From: Maritimibacter alkaliphilus
GTDB taxonomy: Bacteria > Pseudomonadota > Alphaproteobacteria > Rhodobacterales > Rhodobacteraceae
NCBI RefSeq assembly: GCF_019801605.1
Contig: NZ_JAHVIT010000002.1
Location: 1,550,001-1,614,000 of the forward strand
Direction: 5' to 3'
Length of the DNA: 64,000 nt
A model generated the notes under the pieces. That model had not been told where the DNA came from and made no database searches. It was given only the letters and a program-made list of their open reading frames with translations. Each line of letters starts with the position of its first letter. Position 1 is the stretch's first letter. Below are positions 42,687-49,967 of this stretch, piece by piece. Made by a program: the position numbers and the translations under genes.

Positions 42687-43115
42687 TCAGGTGAGCTTGA
42701 GCAGGAGGTCGAGGAACTGGGCGCGTTCTTCCGGGGTCAGGGGCTCGAGCGTGTCGAGCGTGACGCGGTGCGCCTTTGGGAAGGTGGCCTCGTAGAGCGC
42801 GCGGCCCTGATCGGTGGGGGTTAGGTGGATGCGGCGGCGATCGTCGGGATCGGGGGTCGAGACGAGAAGGCCCTTGGCGCGCAGCCGGTCCGCCACGCCC
42901 TTGATCGTCGCGGCATCCATCGAGGTCGCCCGTCCGAGCGCGTTCTGCGACGTGGGGCCGAGTTCGCAGAGCTTGGCCAGCGCCGCGAACTGGGTCGAGG
43001 TCAGCTGCGGGATATGCTGCGAGAAGATAGAGAGGTGCCGCTGCGTCGCGCGGCGCAGCAGGTAGCCCACCTGAAGGTCGAGGCGGTAGTCGCCGGTCTC
43101 TTGCTCATTTTTCAT
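42687..43115 (-). CDS. MarR-family transcriptional regulator
   Basis: A 142-residue MarR-type winged-helix protein: DLQVGYLLRRATQRHLSIFSQHIP, HTH TSQNALGRATSMDAATIKGVADRLRAKG and the wing VSTPDPDDRRRIHLTPTD. MarR proteins bind short palindromes as dimers and release DNA on binding aromatic ligands, which suits a heterocycle pathway. It is divergent from the molybdenum hydroxylase operon. The frame is open to 43193; ATG at 43115 gives the usual MarR N-terminus and leaves room for the promoter. A dyad in the shared gap, with relatives at two other promoters, is its probable operator. Confidence 0.88.
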   Translation of the reverse strand: MKNEQETGDYRLDLQVGYLLRRATQRHLSIFSQHIPQLTSTQFAALAKLCELGPTSQNALGRATSMDAATIKGVADRLRAKGLLVSTPDPDDRRRIHLTPTDQGRALYEATFPKAHRVTLDTLEPLTPEERAQFLDLLLKLT

Positions 43116-43199
43116 CGCTTCTTTGTGGGAGTCCCCCGTTCCGCTGGCAAGGGCAGAAATGCATGATTGACAGGACTGGGGCGGGAGCGGCACGCTTCT

Positions 43200-43213
43200 G
43201 TTTGTACACCAAC
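43200..43213. promoter_or_regulatory. Candidate MarR operator before the molybdenum hydroxylase operon
   Basis: GTTTGTA-CACCAAC is a 14-bp dyad with five of seven pairs, 18-31 bp upstream of the FAD-subunit GTG and about 85 bp from the marR start. The placement suits repression of the XDH operon. Related sequences occur at 35871-35884 and 37389-37456. Confidence 0.55.
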
Positions 43214-43230
43214 AATAACGGAGCCCTGCC

Positions 43231-44055
43231 GTGACTGCCTACCACAGGCCCGACACGCTGGACGAGGCGCTGCGGATCGCGGCCGATGGCGCCTGCATTC
43301 TGGCAGCGGGCTGTACCGACCTGTTCCCGGCCACCTCCGCGCAGGCGCTGACGGGGCCGGTGCTGGACCTGACCGGCATCGCGGCGCTGAAGGGGATCAC
43401 CCGCAGCGCGGCGGGATGGCGCATCGGGGCGGGCACCTCCTGGGCCGAGATCGCGCGGGCCGACCTGCCCGAGGCCTTCGCGGGCCTGCAGGCGGCGGCG
43501 CGGGAGGTGGGATCGGTACAGATCCAGACCTCCGGCACCATCGGCGGGAACCTCTGCAATGCCTCTCCGGCGGCGGACGGCGTGCCGCCGCTGCTGACCC
43601 TGGGCGCCTCGGTGGAACTGGCGGGCCCTGCGGGGCTGCGGGTGCTGGCGCTGGAGGCGTTCATGCTGGGGCCGCGCCGGGTGGCGCTGGTGCCGGGGGA
43701 GATCCTGACGGCGGTGCTGATCCCGGAGGTGTCGGGGCAGGGGGGCTTCCTGAAACTCGGGGCGCGGGCCTATCTTGTGATCTCGATCGTCATGGGCGCG
43801 TCGCGGATCGTGCTGGACGACGGGCGCATCGCGCAGGCAGCGCTGGCCATGGGCGCGGCCTCGCCCGTCGCCCGGCGGCTGACGGCGCTGGAGGCGGCGG
43901 TGACGGGCCTGCGTCCCGCAGAGGCGGCGGGCTTCGATCCGGTGCTGGTGACCCGGGCGCTGTCGCCGCTGAGCGATCCGCGCGCGGATGAGACCTATCG
44001 CAACGAGGCGGCGGTGACGCTGATGCGCCGCCTGATCGGGGAGGCGGGCCGATGA
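43231..44055 (+). CDS. Molybdenum hydroxylase FAD-binding subunit (CoxM/XdhB-like)
   Basis: A 274-residue xanthine-dehydrogenase-family FAD subunit. The FAD site is visible in ILAAGCTDLFP (the usual AGGTDL motif is replaced by AGCTDL) and in TIGGNLCNASPAADGVPPLLTLGA. It passes electrons from the Fe-S/Mo subunit to NAD or another acceptor. The start is GTG at 43231 with CGGAG 7 nt upstream. It overlaps the next gene by 4 bp, so the two form one enzyme, first in the XDH-Hnr operon. Confidence 0.9.
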   Translation: MTAYHRPDTLDEALRIAADGACILAAGCTDLFPATSAQALTGPVLDLTGIAALKGITRSAAGWRIGAGTSWAEIARADLPEAFAGLQAAAREVGSVQIQTSGTIGGNLCNASPAADGVPPLLTLGASVELAGPAGLRVLALEAFMLGPRRVALVPGEILTAVLIPEVSGQGGFLKLGARAYLVISIVMGASRIVLDDGRIAQAALAMGAASPVARRLTALEAAVTGLRPAEAAGFDPVLVTRALSPLSDPRADETYRNEAAVTLMRRLIGEAGR

Positions 44056-46805
44056 CCTTGCCACGGATGAGCCTGCGCGTGAACGGCACCGCCCGCGACG
44101 TCGAAGCAGCGCCACTGACGCGGCTGTCGGACGTGCTGCGCGAGGATATCGGGCTGACCGGCACCAAGGTGGGCTGCGACGCGGGCGACTGCGGCGCCTG
44201 CACCGTCCTGCTGGACGGCGCGCCGGTCTGTGCCTGCCTGACCCCGCTGGGGCAGGTGGCCGGGCGCGAGATCACCACGGTCGAGGGCCTGTCCGAGGCC
44301 GACGCGGGCCGGGCATTGCAGGAGAGTTTCCTGCGCCATGGGGCGGCGCAATGCGGGATCTGCACGCCGGGGATGCTGGTGGCGGCGACGGCCTTGCTGC
44401 GCGAGGTGCCCAAGCCGAGCCGGGCACAGGCCGAGGCGGCGCTTGGTGGCGTGCTCTGCCGCTGTACGGGCTATGCGAAGATCATCGATGCCGTCTGTGA
44501 CGCGCGTCCGGGGGCAGTGGCCGGGATGGCTGATGAGACCCCGGCACCTGCGCTTGTGCAGGCCCCCGCGCAGGGCCGGGCCGTCGGTGCGCGGATGCCG
44601 CGTCGCGACGGGGCGCCCAAGGTGGCGGGCACCGAGGTCTTCGGTGCCGACCACCGGATGGAGGGCGAGCTCTGGGTCCGGGCGATCCGCTCGCCCCATG
44701 CTGCTGCAGCTTTCGACCTTTCGGGGCTGACCGGCTGGGCCAAGGCGCGGGGCCTCATGGCTTTCACCGCCGCCGACCTGCCGGGGATCAATGCCCACGG
44801 GGTGATCCCGCCCTTCGCGGACCAGCCTGCCCTGGCCGAGCGCGAGGCGCGGTTCCGCGGCGAGGCAGTGGCGCTGCTGGCGGGCCCGCGCGACGTGCTG
44901 GAGCCGCTGGACCTGCGCAGCGCGCCCGTGGTCTGGACCGAGTTGGAGGCCGTCCTCGACCCGGCGCACGCCATTGGCGCGCGCCCCGTGCAGGACCAGC
45001 GCCCCGACAACGTGTTGACTCGGGGCCGCGTGGCGCAGGGCGATGCGGAGGAGGGGCTGGCGCAGGCCGCCCACCTTGCCGAGGTGGAGATCACCACCGC
45101 CTATGTCGAACACGCCTATATCGAGCCCGAGGCCGGCATCGCCTGGACGGAGGGCGACGTGCTGAACATCCGCGCCTCGACCCAGGCGCCGGTGATGGAT
45201 CAGGAGGACGTGGCCAAGCTGCTGGACCTGCCGCTGGAGAAGGTGCGCATCCGCCCCTCCGGCGTGGGCGGGGGCTTCGGCTCAAAGCTGGACGTGAACA
45301 TCCAGCCGCTGATCGGTCTGGTGGCGCTCAAGACCGGACGGCCCGCGCGGATGGTACTGACCCGGGCGGACTCGCTGACCTCCTCCACCAAGCGGCATCC
45401 GGCGACCATGCGGGCGCGGATCGGCTGCGACGGGGAGGGCCGCCTGACGGGGATGGCCTTCGACGGGATTTTCAACACCGGGGCCTATGCCTCTTGGGGG
45501 CCGACGGTGGCGAACCGTGTGCCGGTCCATGCCTCGGGGCCCTACCGGACGCCGAACTACCGGGCCGAGACGGTGGCGGTGCATACCAACGGGCCGGTGT
45601 CCGGGGCCTTCCGGGGCTTCGGGGTCCCGCAGGCGGCGCTGGTGCAGGAAACGCTCTATGACATGCTGGCCGAGGCGACGGGGATCGACCGGCTGGCCTT
45701 CCGGCGGATCAACGCGCTGAAGGATGGTGAGCCGACGGTCTGCGGGCAAAAGCTGGGCGGTGTGGGTATCGGCGCTTGCCTTGAGGCGCTCGAGGCGCCG
45801 TGGCAGGCCGCGCTCGACCGGGCGGCGGCCAAGGACACCGAGGGCGGGCGCCTGCGTCACGGCGTTGGCGTGGCCTCCTGCTGGTACGGCTGCGGGAATA
45901 CCGCGCTGCCCAACCCCTCGACCATGCGGCTGGGGCTGACGGCGCAGGGGCGGCTGGTGCTCCATCAGGGGGCGACGGACATCGGGCAGGGCTCAAACAC
46001 CGTGATCCCGCAGATCTGTGCCGATGCGCTCGGCCTGCCGATCGCGCAGATGGAGACCATCGGTGCCGATACCGCGCTGACGCCGGACGGCGGCAAGACC
46101 TCCGCCTCGCGGCAGACCTATGTTTCGGGCAAGGCGGCGCTGCTGGCGGGGCAGGCGCTGAGGGCGCAGATCCTCATGCGGGCGAACCGGGCCGAGGAGG
46201 CCGTGCTGACGCTCGAGGGTGCGCGCCTGACGGTGCGCGATGCCGCTGGCGAGAGTGTCATCGACCTTGCCGCACTGCCGGTGGAGGGCGATTACGTGCT
46301 GGTGGCGGAGGAGAGCTATGACCCGCCGACCGCGCCGCTGGACGAGAACGGGCAGGGCGTACCCTATGCGGTCTACGGCTACGGCGCGCAGGTGGCGGAG
46401 GTGACGGTGGACGTCGAGCTTGGCACCACCAAGGTCACCCGGATCACCGCCGCCCATGACCTTGGCCGGGTGGTGAACCCGCTGCTGGCGGAGGGCCAGA
46501 TCGAGGGCGGGATCGCACAGGGTCTCGGCATGGCGCTGATGGAGGAATACCTCCCCGGCCGCACCGAGAACCTGCACGATTACCTGATCCCCACCACCGG
46601 CGACATGCCACGGATCGACCCGATCCTGATCGAGGTGCCGGACCCGGAGGGCCCGATGGGTGCCAAGGGGCTGGGGGAGCACGTGCTGATCCCCACCGCG
46701 CCCGCGATCCTCAATGCCATCGCCCATGCCACCGGCGTGCGGGTCACCCGCACCCCCGTCCTGCCGCACCGCCTGCGCGCGGCTCTCAGAGAGGCCGGCC
46801 TATGA
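44052..46805 (+). CDS. Molybdenum hydroxylase, fused [2Fe-2S] and molybdopterin subunits
   Basis: A 917-residue fusion. Residues ~1-160 are the two-cluster Fe-S subunit: plant-type [2Fe-2S] ligands Cys42, Cys47, Cys50 and Cys62, and the second cluster from Cys101/Cys104 (QCGICTPG) and Cys136/Cys138 (CRCTGY). A linker (~160-185) leads to the molybdopterin domain, with GVGGGFGSKLD, GPVSGAFRGFGVPQ, GATDIGQGSNT and the catalytic Glu876 in GAKGLGEHV. The fused order resembles Desulfovibrio aldehyde oxidoreductase, but here a separate FAD protein is present. The CO dehydrogenase motif is absent. Next to a 6-hydroxynicotinate-reductase homologue, hydroxylation of nicotinate or a similar N-heteroaromatic ring is the most economical role. 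It overlaps both neighbours by 4 bp. Confidence 0.9.
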   Translation: MTLPRMSLRVNGTARDVEAAPLTRLSDVLREDIGLTGTKVGCDAGDCGACTVLLDGAPVCACLTPLGQVAGREITTVEGLSEADAGRALQESFLRHGAAQCGICTPGMLVAATALLREVPKPSRAQAEAALGGVLCRCTGYAKIIDAVCDARPGAVAGMADETPAPALVQAPAQGRAVGARMPRRDGAPKVAGTEVFGADHRMEGELWVRAIRSPHAAAAFDLSGLTGWAKARGLMAFTAADLPGINAHGVIPPFADQPALAEREARFRGEAVALLAGPRDVLEPLDLRSAPVVWTELEAVLDPAHAIGARPVQDQRPDNVLTRGRVAQGDAEEGLAQAAHLAEVEITTAYVEHAYIEPEAGIAWTEGDVLNIRASTQAPVMDQEDVAKLLDLPLEKVRIRPSGVGGGFGSKLDVNIQPLIGLVALKTGRPARMVLTRADSLTSSTKRHPATMRARIGCDGEGRLTGMAFDGIFNTGAYASWGPTVANRVPVHASGPYRTPNYRAETVAVHTNGPVSGAFRGFGVPQAALVQETLYDMLAEATGIDRLAFRRINALKDGEPTVCGQKLGGVGIGACLEALEAPWQAALDRAAAKDTEGGRLRHGVGVASCWYGCGNTALPNPSTMRLGLTAQGRLVLHQGATDIGQGSNTVIPQICADALGLPIAQMETIGADTALTPDGGKTSASRQTYVSGKAALLAGQALRAQILMRANRAEEAVLTLEGARLTVRDAAGESVIDLAALPVEGDYVLVAEESYDPPTAPLDENGQGVPYAVYGYGAQVAEVTVDVELGTTKVTRITAAHDLGRVVNPLLAEGQIEGGIAQGLGMALMEEYLPGRTENLHDYLIPTTGDMPRIDPILIEVPDPEGPMGAKGLGEHVLIPTAPAILNAIAHATGVRVTRTPVLPHRLRAALREAGL

Positions 46806-48316
46806 ACTCCCCCGCGCAACCTGCTGCCAAGCCTGAGAAAATCCGCTGCGATGCCTGCCCGGTCATGTGTTTCGTGGCCGAAGGCCGCACCGGGGCCTGC
46901 GACCGCTATGCCAACGAGGGCGGCAAGATCGTGCGCTGCGATCCGATCACCGTGCTGGACCGGCGGCTGGAGGCGGGCGGCGAGATCCGGCCCTTCCTCA
47001 AGGACGACTGGGACGGCAGCGTTCTGGCGGGCGACGACCTCTTCGTCTCGGCCGTTGGGGCGGGCACGACCTATCCCGACTTCAAGCCCGCGCCCTTCAT
47101 CGTCTCGCGCGAGGTCGAGGGCGTGGACACCGTCACCGTCGTGACCGAGGCGATCTATTCCTACTGCGGCGTGAAGGTGAAGATCGACACCGACCGGCAC
47201 CTTGGCCACGAGGGCGCGAAGGTGCGCGCCAAGGGCGAGGTCGTGGGGCTGGTCATCACCTCCGAATACGGCTCGCAGATGCTGTCGCTGGGCGGCGTGG
47301 ATCACCTGACCGGCGGCTCCAAGTCCGAGGGCCGGGTGACCTGTGACACGCTCATGGCGCTGTGCAACCGCGAGGCGGTGGAGCTGGAGATCGAAGACGG
47401 CGCCACGGTCGTCGTGCAGGCCGGTCAGCCGCCCATCGTCGATGGCAAGCGCGAGGAACGGATGCGGGTCGGCTGCGGCTCGGCCACCATCGGGATGTTC
47501 GCGGGCCACTGGCAGGGGCTGGTGGACGAGGTGGTGGTGGTCGATGACCATATCACTGGTGTCGTCAGCGAACATCAGGCGGGCAAGGTGATCGGCTGGC
47601 CCGACACCGGCATCCGCATCAACGGGCGGCGCTCGACGCCCGGACGGTATTTCCAGGTGGCCGAACCGGGCCTCGGCTGGGGCGGGACCGATATCGAGGA
47701 CCCGCTTTCGATCCTCGGCGAATGGCGTGCGGCCAAGGGCGCGACCGAGGGCATGACGTTGCTCATGGTCTCGACCACCGGCGAACATGCGGCGGCCTAC
47801 CGGCTGGACGCGGAGCTGCGCCCGCAGCCGGTGCCGCTGTCGCCGGACCTGCAGGAGACGGTGGACCTGATCGCCGAGAACTGCGAACCGGCGCTCTGCA
47901 CGGTGATGTTCACCGGCGGCGCGGGGGGATCGTTGCGGTCAGGCGTGACCCGCAACCCGGTGCGGCTGACCCGCGCCGTGCAGGGGAGGCGCGCCACGGT
48001 GACGGTGGGCGGGGCCGAGTGTTTCGTCTGGCCCGGCGGCGGGATCACCCTGATGGCGGACGTGACGCAGATGCCGGCGCAGAGCTTCGGTTACGTGCCC
48101 ACGCCCGCGCTGGTGGCACCGCTGGAGTTCACCATGCCGCGGGCGGATTACGTGGCGCTTGGCGGGCACGAGGGCGCGATCCGGGCGCTGTCGGACGTGC
48201 TGGAAAACGGTGGCGAATACGGTGCCGAGTGGCGTGCCCTGCCACGGGAGGCCGGGCGGCGGGCGCAGCCTGCGCGCGGGGCAGACGCCACCCCCGATCC
48301 GAAGCACAGGCCATGA
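46802..48316 (+). CDS. 6-hydroxynicotinate reductase-like Fe-S protein
   Basis: A 504-residue protein recognised as the Hnr family, named after the Eubacterium barkeri enzyme that reduces 6-hydroxynicotinate to 1,4,5,6-tetrahydro-6-oxonicotinate. An N-terminal cluster motif Cys16-x2-Cys19-x3-Cys23-x9-Cys33 (RCDACPVMC...TGACDRY) probably binds [4Fe-4S]. The middle contains VTVVTEAIYSYCGVKVKIDTD and GSATIGMFA. Near the C-terminus, residues 380-383 (SGVT) resemble the Thr-flavinylation motif of FMN-bind proteins. From memory, the E. barkeri enzyme contains a covalently bound flavin, and the next gene is ApbE-like. The C-terminal ~25 residues are a polar tail. It is coupled by a 4-bp overlap to the molybdenum hydroxylase. 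The true substrate here is unproven. Confidence 0.78.
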   Translation: MNSPAQPAAKPEKIRCDACPVMCFVAEGRTGACDRYANEGGKIVRCDPITVLDRRLEAGGEIRPFLKDDWDGSVLAGDDLFVSAVGAGTTYPDFKPAPFIVSREVEGVDTVTVVTEAIYSYCGVKVKIDTDRHLGHEGAKVRAKGEVVGLVITSEYGSQMLSLGGVDHLTGGSKSEGRVTCDTLMALCNREAVELEIEDGATVVVQAGQPPIVDGKREERMRVGCGSATIGMFAGHWQGLVDEVVVVDDHITGVVSEHQAGKVIGWPDTGIRINGRRSTPGRYFQVAEPGLGWGGTDIEDPLSILGEWRAAKGATEGMTLLMVSTTGEHAAAYRLDAELRPQPVPLSPDLQETVDLIAENCEPALCTVMFTGGAGGSLRSGVTRNPVRLTRAVQGRRATVTVGGAECFVWPGGGITLMADVTQMPAQSFGYVPTPALVAPLEFTMPRADYVALGGHEGAIRALSDVLENGGEYGAEWRALPREAGRRAQPARGADATPDPKHRP

Positions 48317-49146
48317 TCCAGTCCCGCCTCCTGCCCGACGGGGTGCGGCTGCACCTGCACCACGGGCCGATCGACCTGATCCTCTGGGCCGACGAGGCGG
48401 TGCGCGGGGCGGCCTATGCGGCCGCCGCCATGGCCTTCGACGGGCTGCTGGAAGACCTCGTGGCAGAGCTGCCCGCCTTGCGGAGCGAGACCCCCGGCCC
48501 GTTGCACCACCCGGTCGCGCAGGCGATGGAGGGCGCGGTGGCGCCCTTCCGGCCCGCCTTCGTCACGCCCATGGCGGCGGTGGCGGGCGCGGTGGCCGAC
48601 CATGTGGCCGGTGCCATGGCGCGCACGGGCGCGCGCAAGGCCTGGGTCAACAATGGCGGGGACATCGCGCTGGTGCTCGGCCCGGGGCAGAACTTCTCGG
48701 CCGCCATGCCGGGCGGGCGGGTGACCTTGCAGGGGGCAGAGCCCTGGCGCGGGATCGCCACGTCGGGACGGGGCGGGCGCTCCCATTCACTGGGCATTGC
48801 CGATGCGGTGACCGTGGTGGCGCGCACGGCGGCGGAGGCCGATGCGGCGGCCACGATGATCGCCAACGCGGTGAACCTGCCCGGCCATCCGTCGGTCAGC
48901 CGCGCCCCGGCCTGTGATCTTTCCCCCGACAGCGACCTTGGCGCGCGGCTTGTGGTCACCGGCCTCGGCCCGCTGGCGCGCGACGAGATCGACCGTGCCC
49001 TTGCGGCGGGGCGGGCACGGGCGCAGAGATATCTTGCACGCGGCCTGATCGGCGGCGCGCATCTGGCCCTTCGCGGGCAGAGCACCGCCGTGGGCGCGAT
49101 GGCCCCGGGCGGCGCATTGGCACTGGAGGAGACGGAAGATGCCTGA
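48313..49146 (+). CDS. UPF0280 family protein, ApbE-like (possible flavin transferase)
   Basis: A 277-residue UPF0280 protein. Its second half follows the pattern of FAD:protein FMN transferase ApbE: a VNNGGDIALVL strand-turn, then IATSGRGGRSHSLGIADAVTVVARTAAEADAAATMI, corresponding to the ATSG, H/D and T-A-x-x-AD-A segments of ApbE. No signal peptide is visible, so it would act in the cytoplasm. Its 4-bp overlap with the Hnr-like gene and the candidate flavinylation motif there suggest it attaches flavin to that protein. That is inference; the family has no established activity that I know of. It overlaps the next gene by 8 bp. Confidence 0.75.
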   Translation: MIQSRLLPDGVRLHLHHGPIDLILWADEAVRGAAYAAAAMAFDGLLEDLVAELPALRSETPGPLHHPVAQAMEGAVAPFRPAFVTPMAAVAGAVADHVAGAMARTGARKAWVNNGGDIALVLGPGQNFSAAMPGGRVTLQGAEPWRGIATSGRGGRSHSLGIADAVTVVARTAAEADAAATMIANAVNLPGHPSVSRAPACDLSPDSDLGARLVVTGLGPLARDEIDRALAAGRARAQRYLARGLIGGAHLALRGQSTAVGAMAPGGALALEETEDA

Positions 49147-49720
49147 ATTCACCCTGCGCAAGACGATGATCTTTCTGGAAGACATCGCCCATGACGGCGG
49201 CCCTGCACCGGAGGTGCCGCGCCAGCGCGGTGCCATCGTGGCGCTCGTGAAGAACCCCTTCGCCGGGCAGTATGTCGAGGACCTGAGCAGCCACATGGAC
49301 GCGCTGAAACCGCTGGGCCTGATGATGACCGACCGGCTGATCGCGGCGATGGGCGGGATCGAGGGTATCGACGGCTATGGCAAGGCCGCCATGTGCGGCG
49401 AGGCGGGCGAGCTGGAGCATACCGCGCTGTGGCATGTGCCAGGCGGCTATTCCATGCGCGAGAGGCTGGGCGAGGCGCTGGCCATCGTGCCCTCCGCCAT
49501 GAAGCAGGGCGGGCCGGGCACGCGGATCGACGTGCCGCTGGGGCATATCAACGCGGCCTATGTGCGCAGCCATTTCGACGCCATGGAAGTGGGGCTGCCG
49601 GACGGGCCGCGGGCGGATGAGCTGATGTTTGCCCTCGCCATGTCGCGCGGCGGGCGGGTCCATGCGCGGATGGGCGGGCTGGAAGTTTCGCAGATCGCCA
49701 AGATGGACGGGCTGCGCTGA
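49139..49720 (+). CDS. Amino acid synthesis family protein (DUF1185)
   Basis: A 193-residue protein of the AA_synth/DUF1185 family (TLRKTMIFLEDIAHDGG start; VALVKNPFAGQYVEDLS; GKAAMCGEAGELEHTALWH; PLGHINAAYVRSHFD). The family name comes from structural genomics and context; no reaction is established to my knowledge. It is the last gene of the MarR-controlled XDH-Hnr operon. Because no recognisable enamidase follows Hnr, this protein is a candidate for opening the reduced lactam ring, with hydantoinase A/B the alternative. The 3' end is followed by a large palindrome cluster. Confidence 0.75.
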   Translation: MPEFTLRKTMIFLEDIAHDGGPAPEVPRQRGAIVALVKNPFAGQYVEDLSSHMDALKPLGLMMTDRLIAAMGGIEGIDGYGKAAMCGEAGELEHTALWHVPGGYSMRERLGEALAIVPSAMKQGGPGTRIDVPLGHINAAYVRSHFDAMEVGLPDGPRADELMFALAMSRGGRVHARMGGLEVSQIAKMDGLR

Positions 49721-49729
49721 GGCGGGCGG

Positions 49730-49947
49730 CCAAGAATTTCAAGGAAAATTCTTGGGAAAAGTCTTGTTTCAAGACTTTTCAGCGCGCCCGGTGAGGTAGG
49801 TGTGCCGCTGCAAGGGCTATGCCCGGCTGGGGCGGTCGCCGGAAAATTCGAATTTTCCGGACCGGACTTTTCGAAAAGTCCGGGGGGCTCTGCCCCCTTA
49901 CCCCGCGGGGCGGGGCAATTCCCCCGGAGTATTTCGGGAAAGATGAA
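49730..49947. repeat. Repeat cluster closing the XDH-Hnr operon
   Basis: A 10-bp stem CCAAGAATTT / AAATTCTTGG (49730-49755) is followed by an 11-bp stem GAAAAGTCTTG-TTT-CAAGACTTTTC (49756-49780). Two perfect 22-bp palindromes come next: CCGGAAAATTC plus complement (49839-49860) and CCGGACTTTTC plus complement (49862-49883). A CTCTGCCCCC...AATTCCCCCGGAGTATTTCGGGAAAGATGAAG-type dispersed repeat runs to 49947. The early hairpins may terminate the operon although no T run follows. Confidence 0.75.
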
Positions 49948-49967
49948 GGACTCCGGGGGTTAGCGGG

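Noticed and set aside
44052-46805. Annotation of the fused hydroxylase as carbon monoxide dehydrogenase
   Set aside because: The AYxCSFR active-site loop of true CO dehydrogenase is missing. SGAFRGFG occurs at that place and the neighbours are heterocycle-type genes.
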